From the NCBI RefSeq assembly GCF_030272615.1, contig NC_081413.1, positions 335,770,302 through 335,834,301 on the forward strand: DNA of 64,000 nucleotides. Direction: 5' to 3'. The stretch comes from Cryptomeria japonica (Eukaryota; Streptophyta; Pinopsida; Cupressales; Cupressaceae). Of the stretch, positions 1 to 10,676 are shown in pieces. Every line of letters starts with the position of its first letter. Position 1 is the stretch's first letter. Both the position numbers and the translations under genes were made by a program. The notes under the pieces were generated by a model, which was given only the letters and a program-made list of their open reading frames with translations, was not told the origin of the DNA and did not search any database.

Positions 1-19
1 TTAAACAAATAATCAGCTT

Positions 20-180
20 GATGAAAAGTGATGAAACTGATTAACGTTCAGAGACATATTTAGATGAAGGCAAAATCAGCTTCATTTGAAGCGATGAAAC
101 TGATATGCCCGTAGCGATTGCTTTGATTCAGATGATCAAGAAATCTTAACTTGATATGAAGCGATGAAGCTGAGATGCCG
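20..180. repeat. three spaced copies of a GATGAARCTGA-type repeat
   Basis: A 23-bp word of the form TGAAGCGATGAARCTGAKATGCC occurs at 87-109 and 157-179, with a shorter related copy (GTGATGAAACTGAT) at 28-41. The spacings are 63 and 70 bp. The repeats lie upstream of the TATA box of the antisense PMD gene and may be part of its promoter region. The rest of 1-600 shows no ORF or recognisable element. Confidence 0.5.
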
Positions 181-613
181 CTTAGCAATAAGAATTTGTT
201 TGATTTTCTTTAGTTGAAAAGATTTTTTCTTAAATTTTGATGAAGATTTGAAAATTTTCTCGACTTCAAAGATGTGAGGTCATGAGGTCACGAGTATGTC
301 CCCTTGGGAGCGAAATCGAAAGATAGTGAGGGTACATGATGATTATAGGCAATTGGTGGTGATGATAATTATTTGAGCACAAAGGTTGAGTCGAAGGAAT
401 ATTTGAAGATTTAGCGATGATTGATGTGAAATTGAGTGCAAATTGAAGAAAAGAATGAGCATTTAAGGAAAGCGCTAAGTGGTCACAGTTGTGCGAAATT
501 GACTAGAATAACAATCTCGTATTTTGATCCCGAAAATGGAATCAGGATGGGCAAATTAGCTAAGGGTAGAATTTTCATGTCCATCAGAGCAAGTTAAAAA
601 ATTAGGGTTTGGG

Positions 614-621
614 CTATATAA
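614..621 (+). promoter_or_regulatory. TATA box of the antisense PMD gene
   Basis: The sequence GGGCTATATAAGGGGTC fits a plant TATA box. It lies about 75 bp upstream of the ATG at 696, leaving room for a short 5' UTR. The core resembles that of the ORF at 23124: both have TATATA[A/T]GGGGTC, then CATTTT and TTCA at the same spacing. Function is inferred from position. Confidence 0.55.
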
Positions 622-695
622 GGGGTCAAAGTGTCATTTTCAATTCATTTTAACCTCTCCAAGTTTGAAATTTGAAAAGCCCTCTGCAAAGAAAA

Positions 696-3115
696 ATGGT
701 CATTCCAATCCAGGAGCACCAATTCGAGCACTAGAGACGTCATAATCGACCACAAAATTACGAGCCAACGGTGAGTGACTAATCTTATACCTTTTTATTT
801 CATCAATTTTGAATTTTTTTGTTGAATTTTTTGTTTTTTAGTTATTTAAAATTCGGTCCATGTCATTTTGTCATGTGAGACGACAATGTGTCTCGTACGA
901 AAAACTATGCTTTAGTATTTTATCATTTGAGGCTATTAGTTTTGTCGTTCAAGACCTCCCTGTGTATCGTATGAATATTTTTCTTAGAAGACTATTTTAT
1001 CGTGCATGTATATGTTTGTTGTCGTATAGGAGTCTTTTGTCATTCTATATCTATTCCTGACTCGTACAAGTTTCTACCTACACTGTGAAATGTTGTATGA
1101 AAAATAGTGAGCTTTTTTTAAGGGTGAAAACATGAAAATTTGATTTGGCAATTGATGTATTTGAATTTGTGTGATGTTTGAGTTGTCTTATAGTAAATTT
1201 GAATGACTTTTTGATGCTCTATTGTTTCATTCTCGCAGGTTTGATTGCCACATGTCCTATTTCGATGTGTGTATCCTCCTACTATGAGGCTAGTTCATGA
1301 GTTATCTGATATAGATAGAGAATATATTGACTTGTGCGGGTTTACCCACCTTTTACAGATGCTGAATATCTGTGTGAATCATGGGATGCTCGCTGCACTA
1401 GTTGAGAGATTTCATTCTGAGCATAACACATTCCATTTACCAGTTGGGGAGATGACCATCACTCCAAAGGATGTTTACAGGATATTGAGGATTCCATTTG
1501 CTAGGTATAAGGATGATTACGATTCGACTCAGCATCTTGGTATATTAACCTTGAGATGCATTTTTCATGATGAGGACATCCTTATGTAGGCTATCAGTTG
1601 GGATGATATGATGGCTAGGTACAGTAAGAAGATTCCCTTGGTATGTGTCTTGGTAAGATTCATTGGTTTCTTCGTTATGTTGGATAGAGGACAACAGGGT
1701 TTCTCATGTGGTTAGGCTAGGATGCTGGAGAGAGTGTTGGATCATCCTGAGAGATTAGGATGGGGTTCTTGTCTATTATCCCACATGTATCATGAGATGC
1801 ATGAGGTTGTGTATAGGGAGGGGAAGAGCATGGCAGCAGGGGTCTTGATTTTACAGATATGGGCTTGGGAGCATCTCCCAGTTTGGAGACCTATTATGGA
1901 TTATGCCAGAGATCCACAACAGCTGATAGTTTATAGATATTTTGGATACGTTACTCTGCCCCATCTAGGAAAGATAGAGTATTAGCGACGATAGCTTGAT
2001 GATCTGATCATTATAGTATGGAGACTGTATAGGGGCCTTGATCTTTGGGATGACTAGAGAGCTATGTGGAGAGATATGTTCATGACTCATCCTCTTATCG
2101 ACAGATCTGTGATGGTTATTGAGTGATTCATTGTATCTCAGGTCATGAGCAGTATGGTAGGCCTCAGGGGATTTCACAGGATTTTTACTGCCTATGCTCG
2201 TTATGCAGATGAGGAGAGACAAGGATGGGCCCCTAGGTTTTCCTACGCATTGATCATGTAGGCGCTGACAGGGTTACAGTGGCTTTAGTGGGATTATTTG
2301 GATGACATTGCAGATGCGGGGGTATTGCCCCAATATAGGGGTTAGTTCTAGCAGCATTCATTCCCTAGGTTTACGGATCCATCTAAATAGGTGCCTCTCA
2401 TAGAGGAGGTTGAGGATGATACCCTTACACAGGCATAGGGATAGGCATAGGGAGAGAGACAAGGAAAGAGAGTAGAGGCTCCCAGGTGGGTTAGTGGTGA
2501 TCCTAGTGTGAGTAGTAGCAGGGTACCAGCTGGGGGGAGACAATAATAGAGAGGAGAGGGTAGATCCCTAGGAGCTATTGGTGTAAGGATGAGTGGTGCT
2601 AGGGTAGCGGAGGGTGGAGGAGAGGAGGAGAAAGTATCTCCTAGATAGGTACGATAGAGGAGGGATGAGCAGGGTGGAGATGGAGTGGAGACAGAAATGA
2701 AGATGGAGACGGAGAGCCTGTGAGGGAGCAGGGGGCAACTAATGTAGCATGATCGATGAGAGCGAGATTAGCAGGTCTGCAGCCACAATTGATAGTGGCT
2801 TAGACACAACTTGCAAAGCAGGACCGATAGCTAGCGAAGCTCAAAGCGGAGTGTGATTGTCAGGTTGTAGAGATGAGGGCAGAGCGAGATGCTCTTCAGC
2901 AAGAGGTTTTGCACCAGACCAGTCGGGCAACATATTATGTGGCAGCATATAGCGTAGCTATTCTGTTAGCTCAGCAGGTTGTCCCCTACTCTTAGTACAT
3001 GGTGCGATCTAAGGGAGCTCAGGCACCAAGGTAGGATGTTGGTCAGCAGGCTCCACCTCCTCCACCACCTGGCAATGAGGGAGAGGTAGAGAGCTAGATT
3101 TTTATAGCTCTTAGA
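696..3115 (+). pseudogene. plant mobile domain (PMD) protein gene, spliced, degraded
   Basis: Exon 1 (696-770, 25 codons from ATG) ends at a consensus donor GTGAGT. The intron 771-1238 ends TTCATTCTCGCAG, and the same frame continues in exon 2. Exon 2 has the layout of the plant mobile domain (PF10536): GEMTITPKDVYRILRIPF at about 1449-1502 and GVLILQIWAWEHLPVW at about 1839-1886. The frame runs on to a basic, Gly/Glu-rich stretch, then after a frameshift near 2700 to a probable coiled coil (about 2800-2990) and a Pro-rich end. Between 696 and 2690 this single frame carries 17 TAG, 2 TGA and 1 TAA stops, so it is dead. It lies behind and antisense to the Tat pol gene. PMD proteins act in silencing or are carried by transposons; the role here is unknown. 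Confidence 0.8.
861..1030 (+). repeat. TTGTCGT / CGTATGAA word cluster in the PMD intron
   Basis: Short words recur here: TTTTGTCAT, CTCGTACGA, TTTTGTCGT, ATCGTATGAAT, TTGTTGTCGTATA. The same words appear in the leader of the Tat element (12800-13190 and 14420-14530) when that is read in its own, minus, orientation. This links the antisense gene to the element. Confidence 0.5.
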
Positions 3116-4600
3116 TTTTGTTAGATACCCCATTTTTTTGTAGCCCATATGATTCTTACTCTGATGGGATATTTAATATGATAGTTATATCACTTGTACT
3201 CTGAGATATTGATAATTATATATACAAGATCTTGATTTGATTTCATTGTACTTGTGTTGATTGATTTATGAGATTTTTTTCTATATGCTTTATTCCATAT
3301 GTATGCATATCTGTTCAGTTTGGATGTATGTAATGCAAATGAATATGAATGTTTGTTTTTGTTTCTTTTCATATGCAAATAAATGATAAAAATGAGTAAC
3401 TAGTAATGCAATTTTTTATTTTCTATGCAATAATGTGAATGCAAATGAGCATGTATAATGAAATGTATGGATCTATATAATATGCTTATGTATGTAGCTA
3501 ACATCTCAATACACAAGTACTCGATCAGAGAAATGATGAAATAGAGACCACTTAGCTAAGAAATGATGAAACAGAGACCACTTAGCTAAGAAATGATGAT
3601 ACTTCAAAGTCTCATTCAAAAGATGAAGAGATCATTGTTATCATGCAGAAATCACTCGAAATGCAGAAAATGCAAAATGAATGCAACTTAAACTAGTCAC
3701 TGGATTTGGAATGCTTAATTTTCATCATTGAGTGTTTACAAACATAGCATAAAGAATAGAGTTCCTTCCTTTTTTATGTGCAATATTAATTATCTTGTCT
3801 GCAATGACCCTTTTTCGTTCATATCCTTGGACAAATTACAAATGCATCCGAATTGCACATTTAAAGAAATTCCCTCAAAATAGACAAAGAAATGATGCCA
3901 ACCTCCCTGTAGCATACAAATAAGTGGAGTCAAGGTATGTGTGGTGACTTCACCTTGATGTGAAGGCTCTTATCATAGACACCCAGCTGATTAGATGTTT
4001 CCATATCATCGAAATCATTCCTACAAGAAGAAAACAAAGAAAATATTATGCCCCCAATCCTTTCTCCTCTTAGTCAAGATAGACTTCCTTGAGTTACTCA
4101 GAGGGAATAATAATCGAAAACCAATATAAAAGACAGCACACAAAGAAAATTTCATGCCTATCTCAAATTGTTTAGTGATTGTTTTAAGTAATGTTGTTTT
4201 GCTTGTGTACTCAGTGATAAAACTCTTCAGTAGTTAGGAGATAGGTGACTGACTCATATTGGATGACTGGGTATCACTAACAGAATGATGACTTGGTTGA
4301 TACTGCTTAGGACACATAATTTGCTCAGTCGATTACCATAAGACTAGGACATTGATCATTTTCAAGCCATGAGGGTTCTAAAAGAACCAGAATGTCACAA
4401 AAGCGACTAAAAGGTATGTACAAGTGAAATCACCAATGTAGGCAAGCGGGAAATGCCAACATTGCATTGATGGATGGAGTACTTTAGTACAAGAGGTGCT
4501 TGTTTGCCAGGTTTTCACCTCCTTGGCAAAGATCTTTTTTATTTTAATTTTTTTGCATGACATTTCATGATTTTTAGGATTTTTTTAAGACTTTTTCAGT
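3116..4600. other. non-coding spacer between PMD gene and Tat pol
   Basis: About 1.5 kb of AT-rich sequence between the 3' ends of two convergent genes. I see no conserved ORF. Minor open frames (3190-3378, 4378-4563) resemble nothing I know. The only structure noted is the 30-bp tandem repeat at 3531-3600. Both transcripts probably terminate here. Confidence 0.5.
3531..3600. repeat. 30-bp tandem repeat, 2.3 copies
   Basis: The unit begins AAATGATGAA and ends CTTAGCTAAG. Copies are 3531-3560 and 3561-3590 (one base different), followed by a 10-bp third start at 3591-3600. It sits downstream of the PMD gene. Confidence 0.85.
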
Positions 4601-4609
4601 TGTACATGT

Positions 4610-5904
4610 TGCTAGAGCAGAGAATACTAAGTGAAGAAATTTTTCAAGTGGATCGTGTTGATCGATTCATAGAGCTATCCTCCTTCTAATGTTGAGAGCT
4701 GATAGTCACAAGAGCCAAAGACTACAGTAACGATGTAGGGACCCAACCAGTTGGGTTCAAACTTCCCTTTGTTGTCTCAAAACTGTTGATTTTTTAGGAT
4801 TTTCTCTCAGAACAAGGTCACCAACCTGAAATTCTCATTGTCGAACCTTCTTGTTATATCCTTTAGACATTCTCTTTTGATACACTCTCATATGATCAAA
4901 TGCCACTTCCCGACATTCATCCAGCAACTCAAGTTATTGCAATCTAGATATTCTATAGTCTTCATCAGTAACAAGACCTTGCAAGGAAACTCTCAAAGAC
5001 GGTATTTCCACCTCAATAGGTAAGGCTGCTTTAGATCCATACACCAAAGAAAAAGGTGTAGCCATAGTAGGTGTTCTAATACTTGTTTTATAAGCCTATA
5101 GGGCAGGATTAAGCTGCAGATGCCAATCCCTCCCAGATTTGTTTATTGTTCTGTGTAAGATAGTCAATAGGTTTTTGTTAGATGCTTCAGCTTGTCCATT
5201 ACCTTGAGGGTAATATACGGATGACCAGTGTTGTTTGTTTTGAATTTATCACAGAGCTCGTCTAGATATTTATTCTTTAATTGTCCTCCATTGTCAGTCA
5301 CAATGGATGAAGGTATCCCATACTTGCAGATGATATAGTTAAGGATGAACAGAGCTACTTGTTTACCGGTTGCTTTGATGAGCGAAACCGCTTCTACCCA
5401 CTTAGTGGTAGTTATGATATACTTGTGTCTGTTGGACGATGCAGGATCTATTTGACCAATGAGATCAAAGGCCCATTTCTTAAAAGGCCAATGTATAATG
5501 AAGGGTATTAGATCCCTTGCTGGAGCATGTATTAGATTCTCATGTAGCTGACACTTCTCACAAGTTTTAGAAAACTTTATACCGTCTTTCTCCATGTCTG
5601 GCCAGTAGTAGCCAGCCCTTAGTAGTTTCCAAGCTAAAGTTAGACCATTTGAATGAGATCCACAAATACCTTCATGGACTTCCGATAATGCATGTTGGGA
5701 CTCTTCAGTTTCTAGACACCTAAGCAAAGTACTATTGAAACCTTGCCTAAAAAGGTCATTAGCAATGATGATGTATCGTGAAGCATTTTGGATTAGGTTC
5801 CTTTTCTCATTATGGGTAAGCTTTTCTAGGATAATTTGGTCTTGTAGATAAGAGTAAATGTGGTTGTAGCAAGATGAGTCATGTCCAATAATAGAACAGA
5901 CCAT
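4610..5904 (-). pseudogene. Tat integrase
   Basis: The integrase would insert the retrotransposon cDNA. The open frame 5904-5164 carries the H2C2 zinc-binding domain (HEGICGSHSNG ... CEKCQ), the first catalytic Asp in WAFDLIGQID and the second in IVTDNGGQ. The catalytic Glu motif (YYPQGNGQAE) is visible in another frame at about 5190-5225, so a frameshift near 5230 separates it from the rest. The C-terminal domain (EPNWVGPY, then INTIHLKNFF) can be followed with further stops to about 4610, where pol ends. The domain is recognisable but not functional. Confidence 0.85.
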
Positions 5905-6123
5905 CTAGGACTTAGGAGAATCATAGGCAGGGTAATGTAACTCTTCCACCAGGAATTCAAAGAAAAAATTAGATTCTTGTAACTCTGGTATAGATGCCAA
6001 GGTGGCCATAGCATCTGCTGCTCTGTTTGCGGATCTGGGAATCTGCTGGAATGATACAAAAGTAAAATATTTCTTGAGATCATCCACCATTCTCTTGTAA
6101 GGAATCATTTTCTCATCTTGATT

Positions 6124-6417
6124 CTAATATGTATCATTGATTTGATTGATGATTAGCTGAGAATCTCCATAGATGTGTAATTCCAGAACCTTCCATTTGA
6201 TAGCTAGCTTGATCCTGTTTACTAGAGCTTCATACTCTGCAATGTTGTTTGTGCAAGTGAAAAGAATCTTATAAGCCTTTGGGATTGAATAATTTTGAGG
6301 AGTAATAAAAATTATTCCAGCACCAGAACCATGTTGAGTGAAAGACCCATCAAAGAACATCTTCCATGATTGTTGAGTAAGGTGCATTATTGATTCATCT
6401 AGAAATTCTATATGCAA
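6124..6417 (-). pseudogene. second (plant-type) RNase H of the Tat element
   Basis: This is the extra RNase H (RVT_3, PF13456) that defines the Tat clade. The motifs are in order: WKMFFDGSF with the first Asp, a Gly-rich GSGAG loop, NNIAEYEALV with Glu, and YGDSQLIINQI with Asp. The four-residue core looks intact. It sits between the first RNase H (6541-6849) and the integrase, as expected. Stops separate it from both neighbours. Confidence 0.88.
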
Positions 6418-6540
6418 AGGTTGAGTGTCTTCAAGTGGAGCACCATCAAGTTGATTTGCAATTACCTATCCTTTAATGGCTTTGCATTTTACATGTTCAA
6501 TATCAAATTTTGTAAGAACCATGACCCATTTAGCCAATCT

Positions 6541-7870
6541 TCATATAAGTGTTGCTTTCTTGAGAAGATATTTGAGCAGATCAATCTTAGCTACTAGCTT
6601 GATGGAATGTGCTAACATGTAGTGTCTCAATTTTTGTGATGCAAAGACTAATGCCAAGCATGCTTTTTCTATTATGGTATAGTTTATTTCATAAGACACC
6701 AATGTTTTGGTGATATAATATATAGCTCTCTCTTTTTTATTTTCATCCTGTTGTGCTAGAAGTGCCCCTAATGATGAATTAGTAGTTGATATGTATAGAA
6801 TCAATGGTTTACCTTGAATTGGTGGCATCAGTATTGGTGGATTAGACAAGTATCCTTTGATTTATTGAAGGTGTTGTTCACATTCTTGATCCCAGTTGTA
6901 TGTTACTCCTTTCCTTAATACTTTTATGAAGGGTTGAGCTTTATCTGCTAGCTGAGAAATAAAGCATCTGATTGACTGGAGACGTCCTTGTAAACTTCTC
7001 ATTTGACTGATATTCTTTGGAGGTGGCATTTCCATTATAGCTTGGACCTTCTCAGGATCAACCTCAATTCCTTTCTTTGAAATGATATAACCAAGTAATT
7101 TCCCTGATGTCACTCCGAATGCACACTTTTTTAAAATCAAGCCGGAGCTTGAATTTTTCCATTCTATCTAGTATGAGGCCTAGATCTTGAATATGTGTGG
7201 ATATCTTCATAGTCTTCACTAAAGTGTCATCAACATAATCTTCCATATTCTTATGCATCATATCATGAAAGATAGTTTTTACTACTCTTTGGTAAGTTGC
7301 TCCTACGTTATTTAGCCCAAATGGCATGACATTCTAGTAGAAGGTTCCCCATGCACAGGTGAAAGCTATCTTTTCTTGATCTTCAGGAGCTATTTTGATC
7401 TGATTATAACCAGAGAATCGATCCATTAGTGAGTACGTCTCATATCCAGCAGTCATATCCACTATCATATCAATGTTAGGCAATGGAAAATCATGTTTCA
7501 GACATTCTTTATGGAGATCCCTGAAGTCTGTGCAAACCCTAATAGATTTTCCTGCCTTTGATACAGGTACTATGTTTGAAATCCATTCTACGTAGTCTAT
7601 TGCTTTGATAAATCCAACTTTTAGCAATTTTTCTAGCTCATCTTTGACTAGCAGCACCACATGAGGGTGCATCTTGTAGGGTTTTTTCTTGACTGGTTTA
7701 ACTCCTAGTGTAATAGAAAGATGGTGCAAGATGAGATCAAGATCTAGGCCTGGCATATCAAAGTATGTCCATGCAAAGTTGATCTTCTTTTCTAGAAAGA
7801 GATTGCTGAAATATTTTAACTCTTCTACTGATAATGATTGAGCTAAGTAGATGATATGTGGTGTCTCTTG
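6541..7870 (-). pseudogene. Tat reverse transcriptase and first RNase H
   Basis: The RT fingers (GFIKAIDYVEW, VCTDFRDLHKECLKHDFPLP, FSGYNQIKIAPEDQEK) lie in 7756-7334. A TAG at about 7331 interrupts the frame just before MPFGLNN. The palm motif YVDD is in 7327-7064. A frameshift near 7130 leads into the thumb and connection (LLGYIISKKGIEVDPEK, 7140-6862). The first RNase H (ISTTNSSLGALLAQQDE ... YTIIEKACLALVFASQKLRHY) is 6849-6541. FAWTYFDMPGLD before RT is typical of the lineage. Multiple breaks make it inactive. Confidence 0.88.
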
Positions 7871-9620
7871 CTTCCCAATATTTACTGGCTAAGTTGGTTC
7901 AATCAATATAGAAGACCTTTCCTAGAAATGACTTGGCAGTATATCAAGTATCTCACCTTCAGGTGCCTCAGAGAGGTTTTCACCCTTAGGTACGTCCTTT
8001 ATTTTCTCTATTTTTTATTTTGACACCACCACGATGTGGTTTTTGCCATCAGATCTTATATTTTTTATTTTTTTATTTTTGCGACTAAGATACTTGATAT
8101 TTGTTTTAGTCATGTTCTCACTATGTTCACTGGTGCAAGAGTCTATTTGTTCAACTGCATTAAGGTAGTAGGCTAATGTATAGTCATTGGAAAAGATAGG
8201 TACATTCATAGGTTGGTTTTGGAGACTACAGTCAATTAGTTTAGGATGTACCAAGGATAAAGTTTGGACAGGCTCGAGAGAGTTCACGATATTATTATCA
8301 TAACTCTAGACCGACAAGTTGAGTTCTAGAAGAATACCTTGCATAAATGTCTCGAGACCAGGAATAGTTACAACATGATCATTGAAGTGCACGTTAATAT
8401 TTAGTTGACCAAATCCAATAGACCTACTCGTAGCACCGTTCTCTACGCCAAACTGGACTACATATCATGGTTTGACAGTAACAATATCAGTAGACAGATT
8501 CCCGACATCTATGATAGAGGAGTCAGATTTTGATGTTGAATAAGTATTATCATCAATAGGATTGTTGTCGGAGTCATCAGAATCATAAGAGGAATTTTTT
8601 GACTCTTCTTCAAGTGATTGAGTGAATGTATGTATAGTGTCAATATGCACATCTTTGATGTTGCAAGTTTCTTCATGATTTGGTTCATTTATAACTTGTA
8701 TATGACATACCTATTGACATAACCTTGATGATTCTTTGAATTTTTGTCTTCTACTCCATTCAACTTCTTCTGGACTAATGACTGGTTTTGTTTCTGTAGC
8801 TTCCAATTCTTCTTGTGTAGTTCCATACCTGATTTGTTCTATCCTATTAGAGGGAGATATAGTAGGTGAATAATTTTCTTGTGTCCTTCCTTCTTTCAAC
8901 TTTTGTTCATAGTCTACATGTCTTTTTAGTGTGATTTCTTCTATCTCCATTTGTAGTTTTAAGCGTATTAGCTCTTGTGTGTCATCTGTGATACCATTGG
9001 ACTCTTTCAGAGTTTTTGTACTAGATGTATCTGAGAGATTATCTGGACCCCATTCATACTAGTTCGAGTAAGTTTCTGAATCATCTACTTGTTGTCTACC
9101 AATGTATGTAACGGGGATTTTCAATGGTGCAAACAATTCTCTGATTATTTCTACCTCTTCTCTCATATCCTCTAGGACTTCTATTCCTTTTAATATTGTA
9201 GCTGATACCATTGGAACTTGATCACCGGTTGTTTCCTCTCTCTTGATTGCTATTTCTTTTTGTTCTTTTTCATACTCTTCTTGAAGATGTTGAGTGTTTG
9301 CTTCATGTGATGTTGAAGGTAATATCTTTTTCCTCCACTTAGACTGATGATTGGAAGTATGTTTCTGGTCTGATGTCTTTCCTCGATTATATCCTAGTCC
9401 AGCTTTGTCATTTGCAGAATTAGTTTGTAGATGAATAGGTTCAATAATTACCTTCTTGATTTTTTCCCAGGGGACCAGTACCTGCATATCCCATGTCTTG
9501 AATCATTTTATAACCTGGACCATATTGTGTTGGAGAAATCTCACAATGTCTTACTTCTTTGTTTTCACTATCTTCTTTGAAAAGTCATTTGAGAACAACA
9601 TCCTCTTCTATTTCATCTAT
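7871..9620 (-). pseudogene. protease-RT linker with a G-patch-like motif
   Basis: A charged, low-complexity stretch between protease and RT, open only in pieces (9487-9059, 8950-8711, 8650-8465, 8287-8015). Just upstream of the 9487 frame, at about 9451-9525, the minus strand reads GPGYKMIQDMGYAGTGPLG followed by KNQEG. This fits the glycine pattern of a G-patch RNA-binding domain, a domain also known behind the protease of some retroviruses. The acidic rest has no recognised fold. Confidence 0.55.
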
Positions 9621-9635
9621 AAGAGAAGTAGAGGA

Positions 9636-10664
9636 TTATACAAAGAGACCATCATATAAGACATTTAGAGTGGAAGTCTGTGTCTTCATAACCTTTGATG
9701 GTTTTCCTAACTGGCTTGGTGATGGAGGAAGAGAAATGAGTGAAAGTATCGATTCTATCTTGTATCCATCCATGTCATTATCTGTGATTTTCAATTTCTT
9801 TTCTAAGTCCTTCATCAAGGTTTCTGAACTTTTAGTTGTAGAGGCTGCTCTATTATGAGGCACAAAGGTATCAACACTCTTTGTCAATGCATTACAGGGG
9901 GAGTTTGTATCAGCAAGAATATTGACTTCAACCCCGTTATAAGAAAAATTTAAGCACTGATGATATGTAGATGGAACTGCCTTCATTTCATGAATCCATG
10001 GCATGCCCAGTAAGATGTTGTATGATACAGGAAGATCAAGCACTTGGAAAACAACATCCCTTTCTACAGGTCCTACTCTAATTGGTAATAGTACAAGACC
10101 TTTAGAGGTTCTTTCTTCTTCATCATAAGCTTTTATTGTTTTTTTCTTAGCTAAATCAATGACATTTTGAGAAAATCCTAGCTATGTAAGCATATTATAG
10201 GTACAAATATTCAACCCAAAACCTCCATATATCAAAACACGTTTAACTCGATGTTTATGGATCATAGCTTCAATGTGCAATGGTTGATTATGTGGGTGAT
10301 TCAGTGAGTTGTCATCTTCTTCAGAGAAAGTAAGATAATGAGGCAAAGTCAGGTGACCCACCATAGATTGAAACCGATCGATATCTAAATCTTTTGGGAC
10401 ATTAGTTGTGAGTAACGCTTTGTCCAAGATCTCTTTATGAGTAGAAGAGATTTTGAGAAATTCAAAGATGGAGATTTGAGCATTTGTTCTTTTCAGTTGT
10501 TCAACAATGCTATAACCAGGAGAGAATGATGAAGCCATCTGTTTGGATTTAGCCATGTTTGTATATGTTTGTCTGTTCAAAGAAGTTGGTAGGTTTGATG
10601 TTGTTTGAGCAGGAGTTGAAGAACTAGCTCCTTGGAGAGTGACTTTCTTTTGAGCGCGAGTCAC
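9636..10664 (-). pseudogene. Tat aspartic protease region, active-site Asp lost
   Basis: The frame 10664-10182 ends with the position of the retroviral-type protease active site. Tat elements usually have DGGAGLNIC there; here it is YGGFGLNIC, so the catalytic Asp is Tyr (GAT to TAT) and the adjacent Ala is Phe. The second half (10043-9636) carries YNILLGMPWIHEMKAVPST, the hydrophobic flap-proximal ILLG signature. One or two stops separate the halves. The upstream part (SSTHKEILDKALLTTNVP) is typical gag-protease sequence of this lineage. Confidence 0.75.
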
Positions 10665-10676
10665 AACATTTGCATT

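Noticed and set aside
696-2690. TAG read as a sense codon
   Set aside because: The stop bias would fit recoding, but plants use the standard nuclear code and other elements here carry TGA, TAA and frameshifts too. Methylated-CAG decay explains it.
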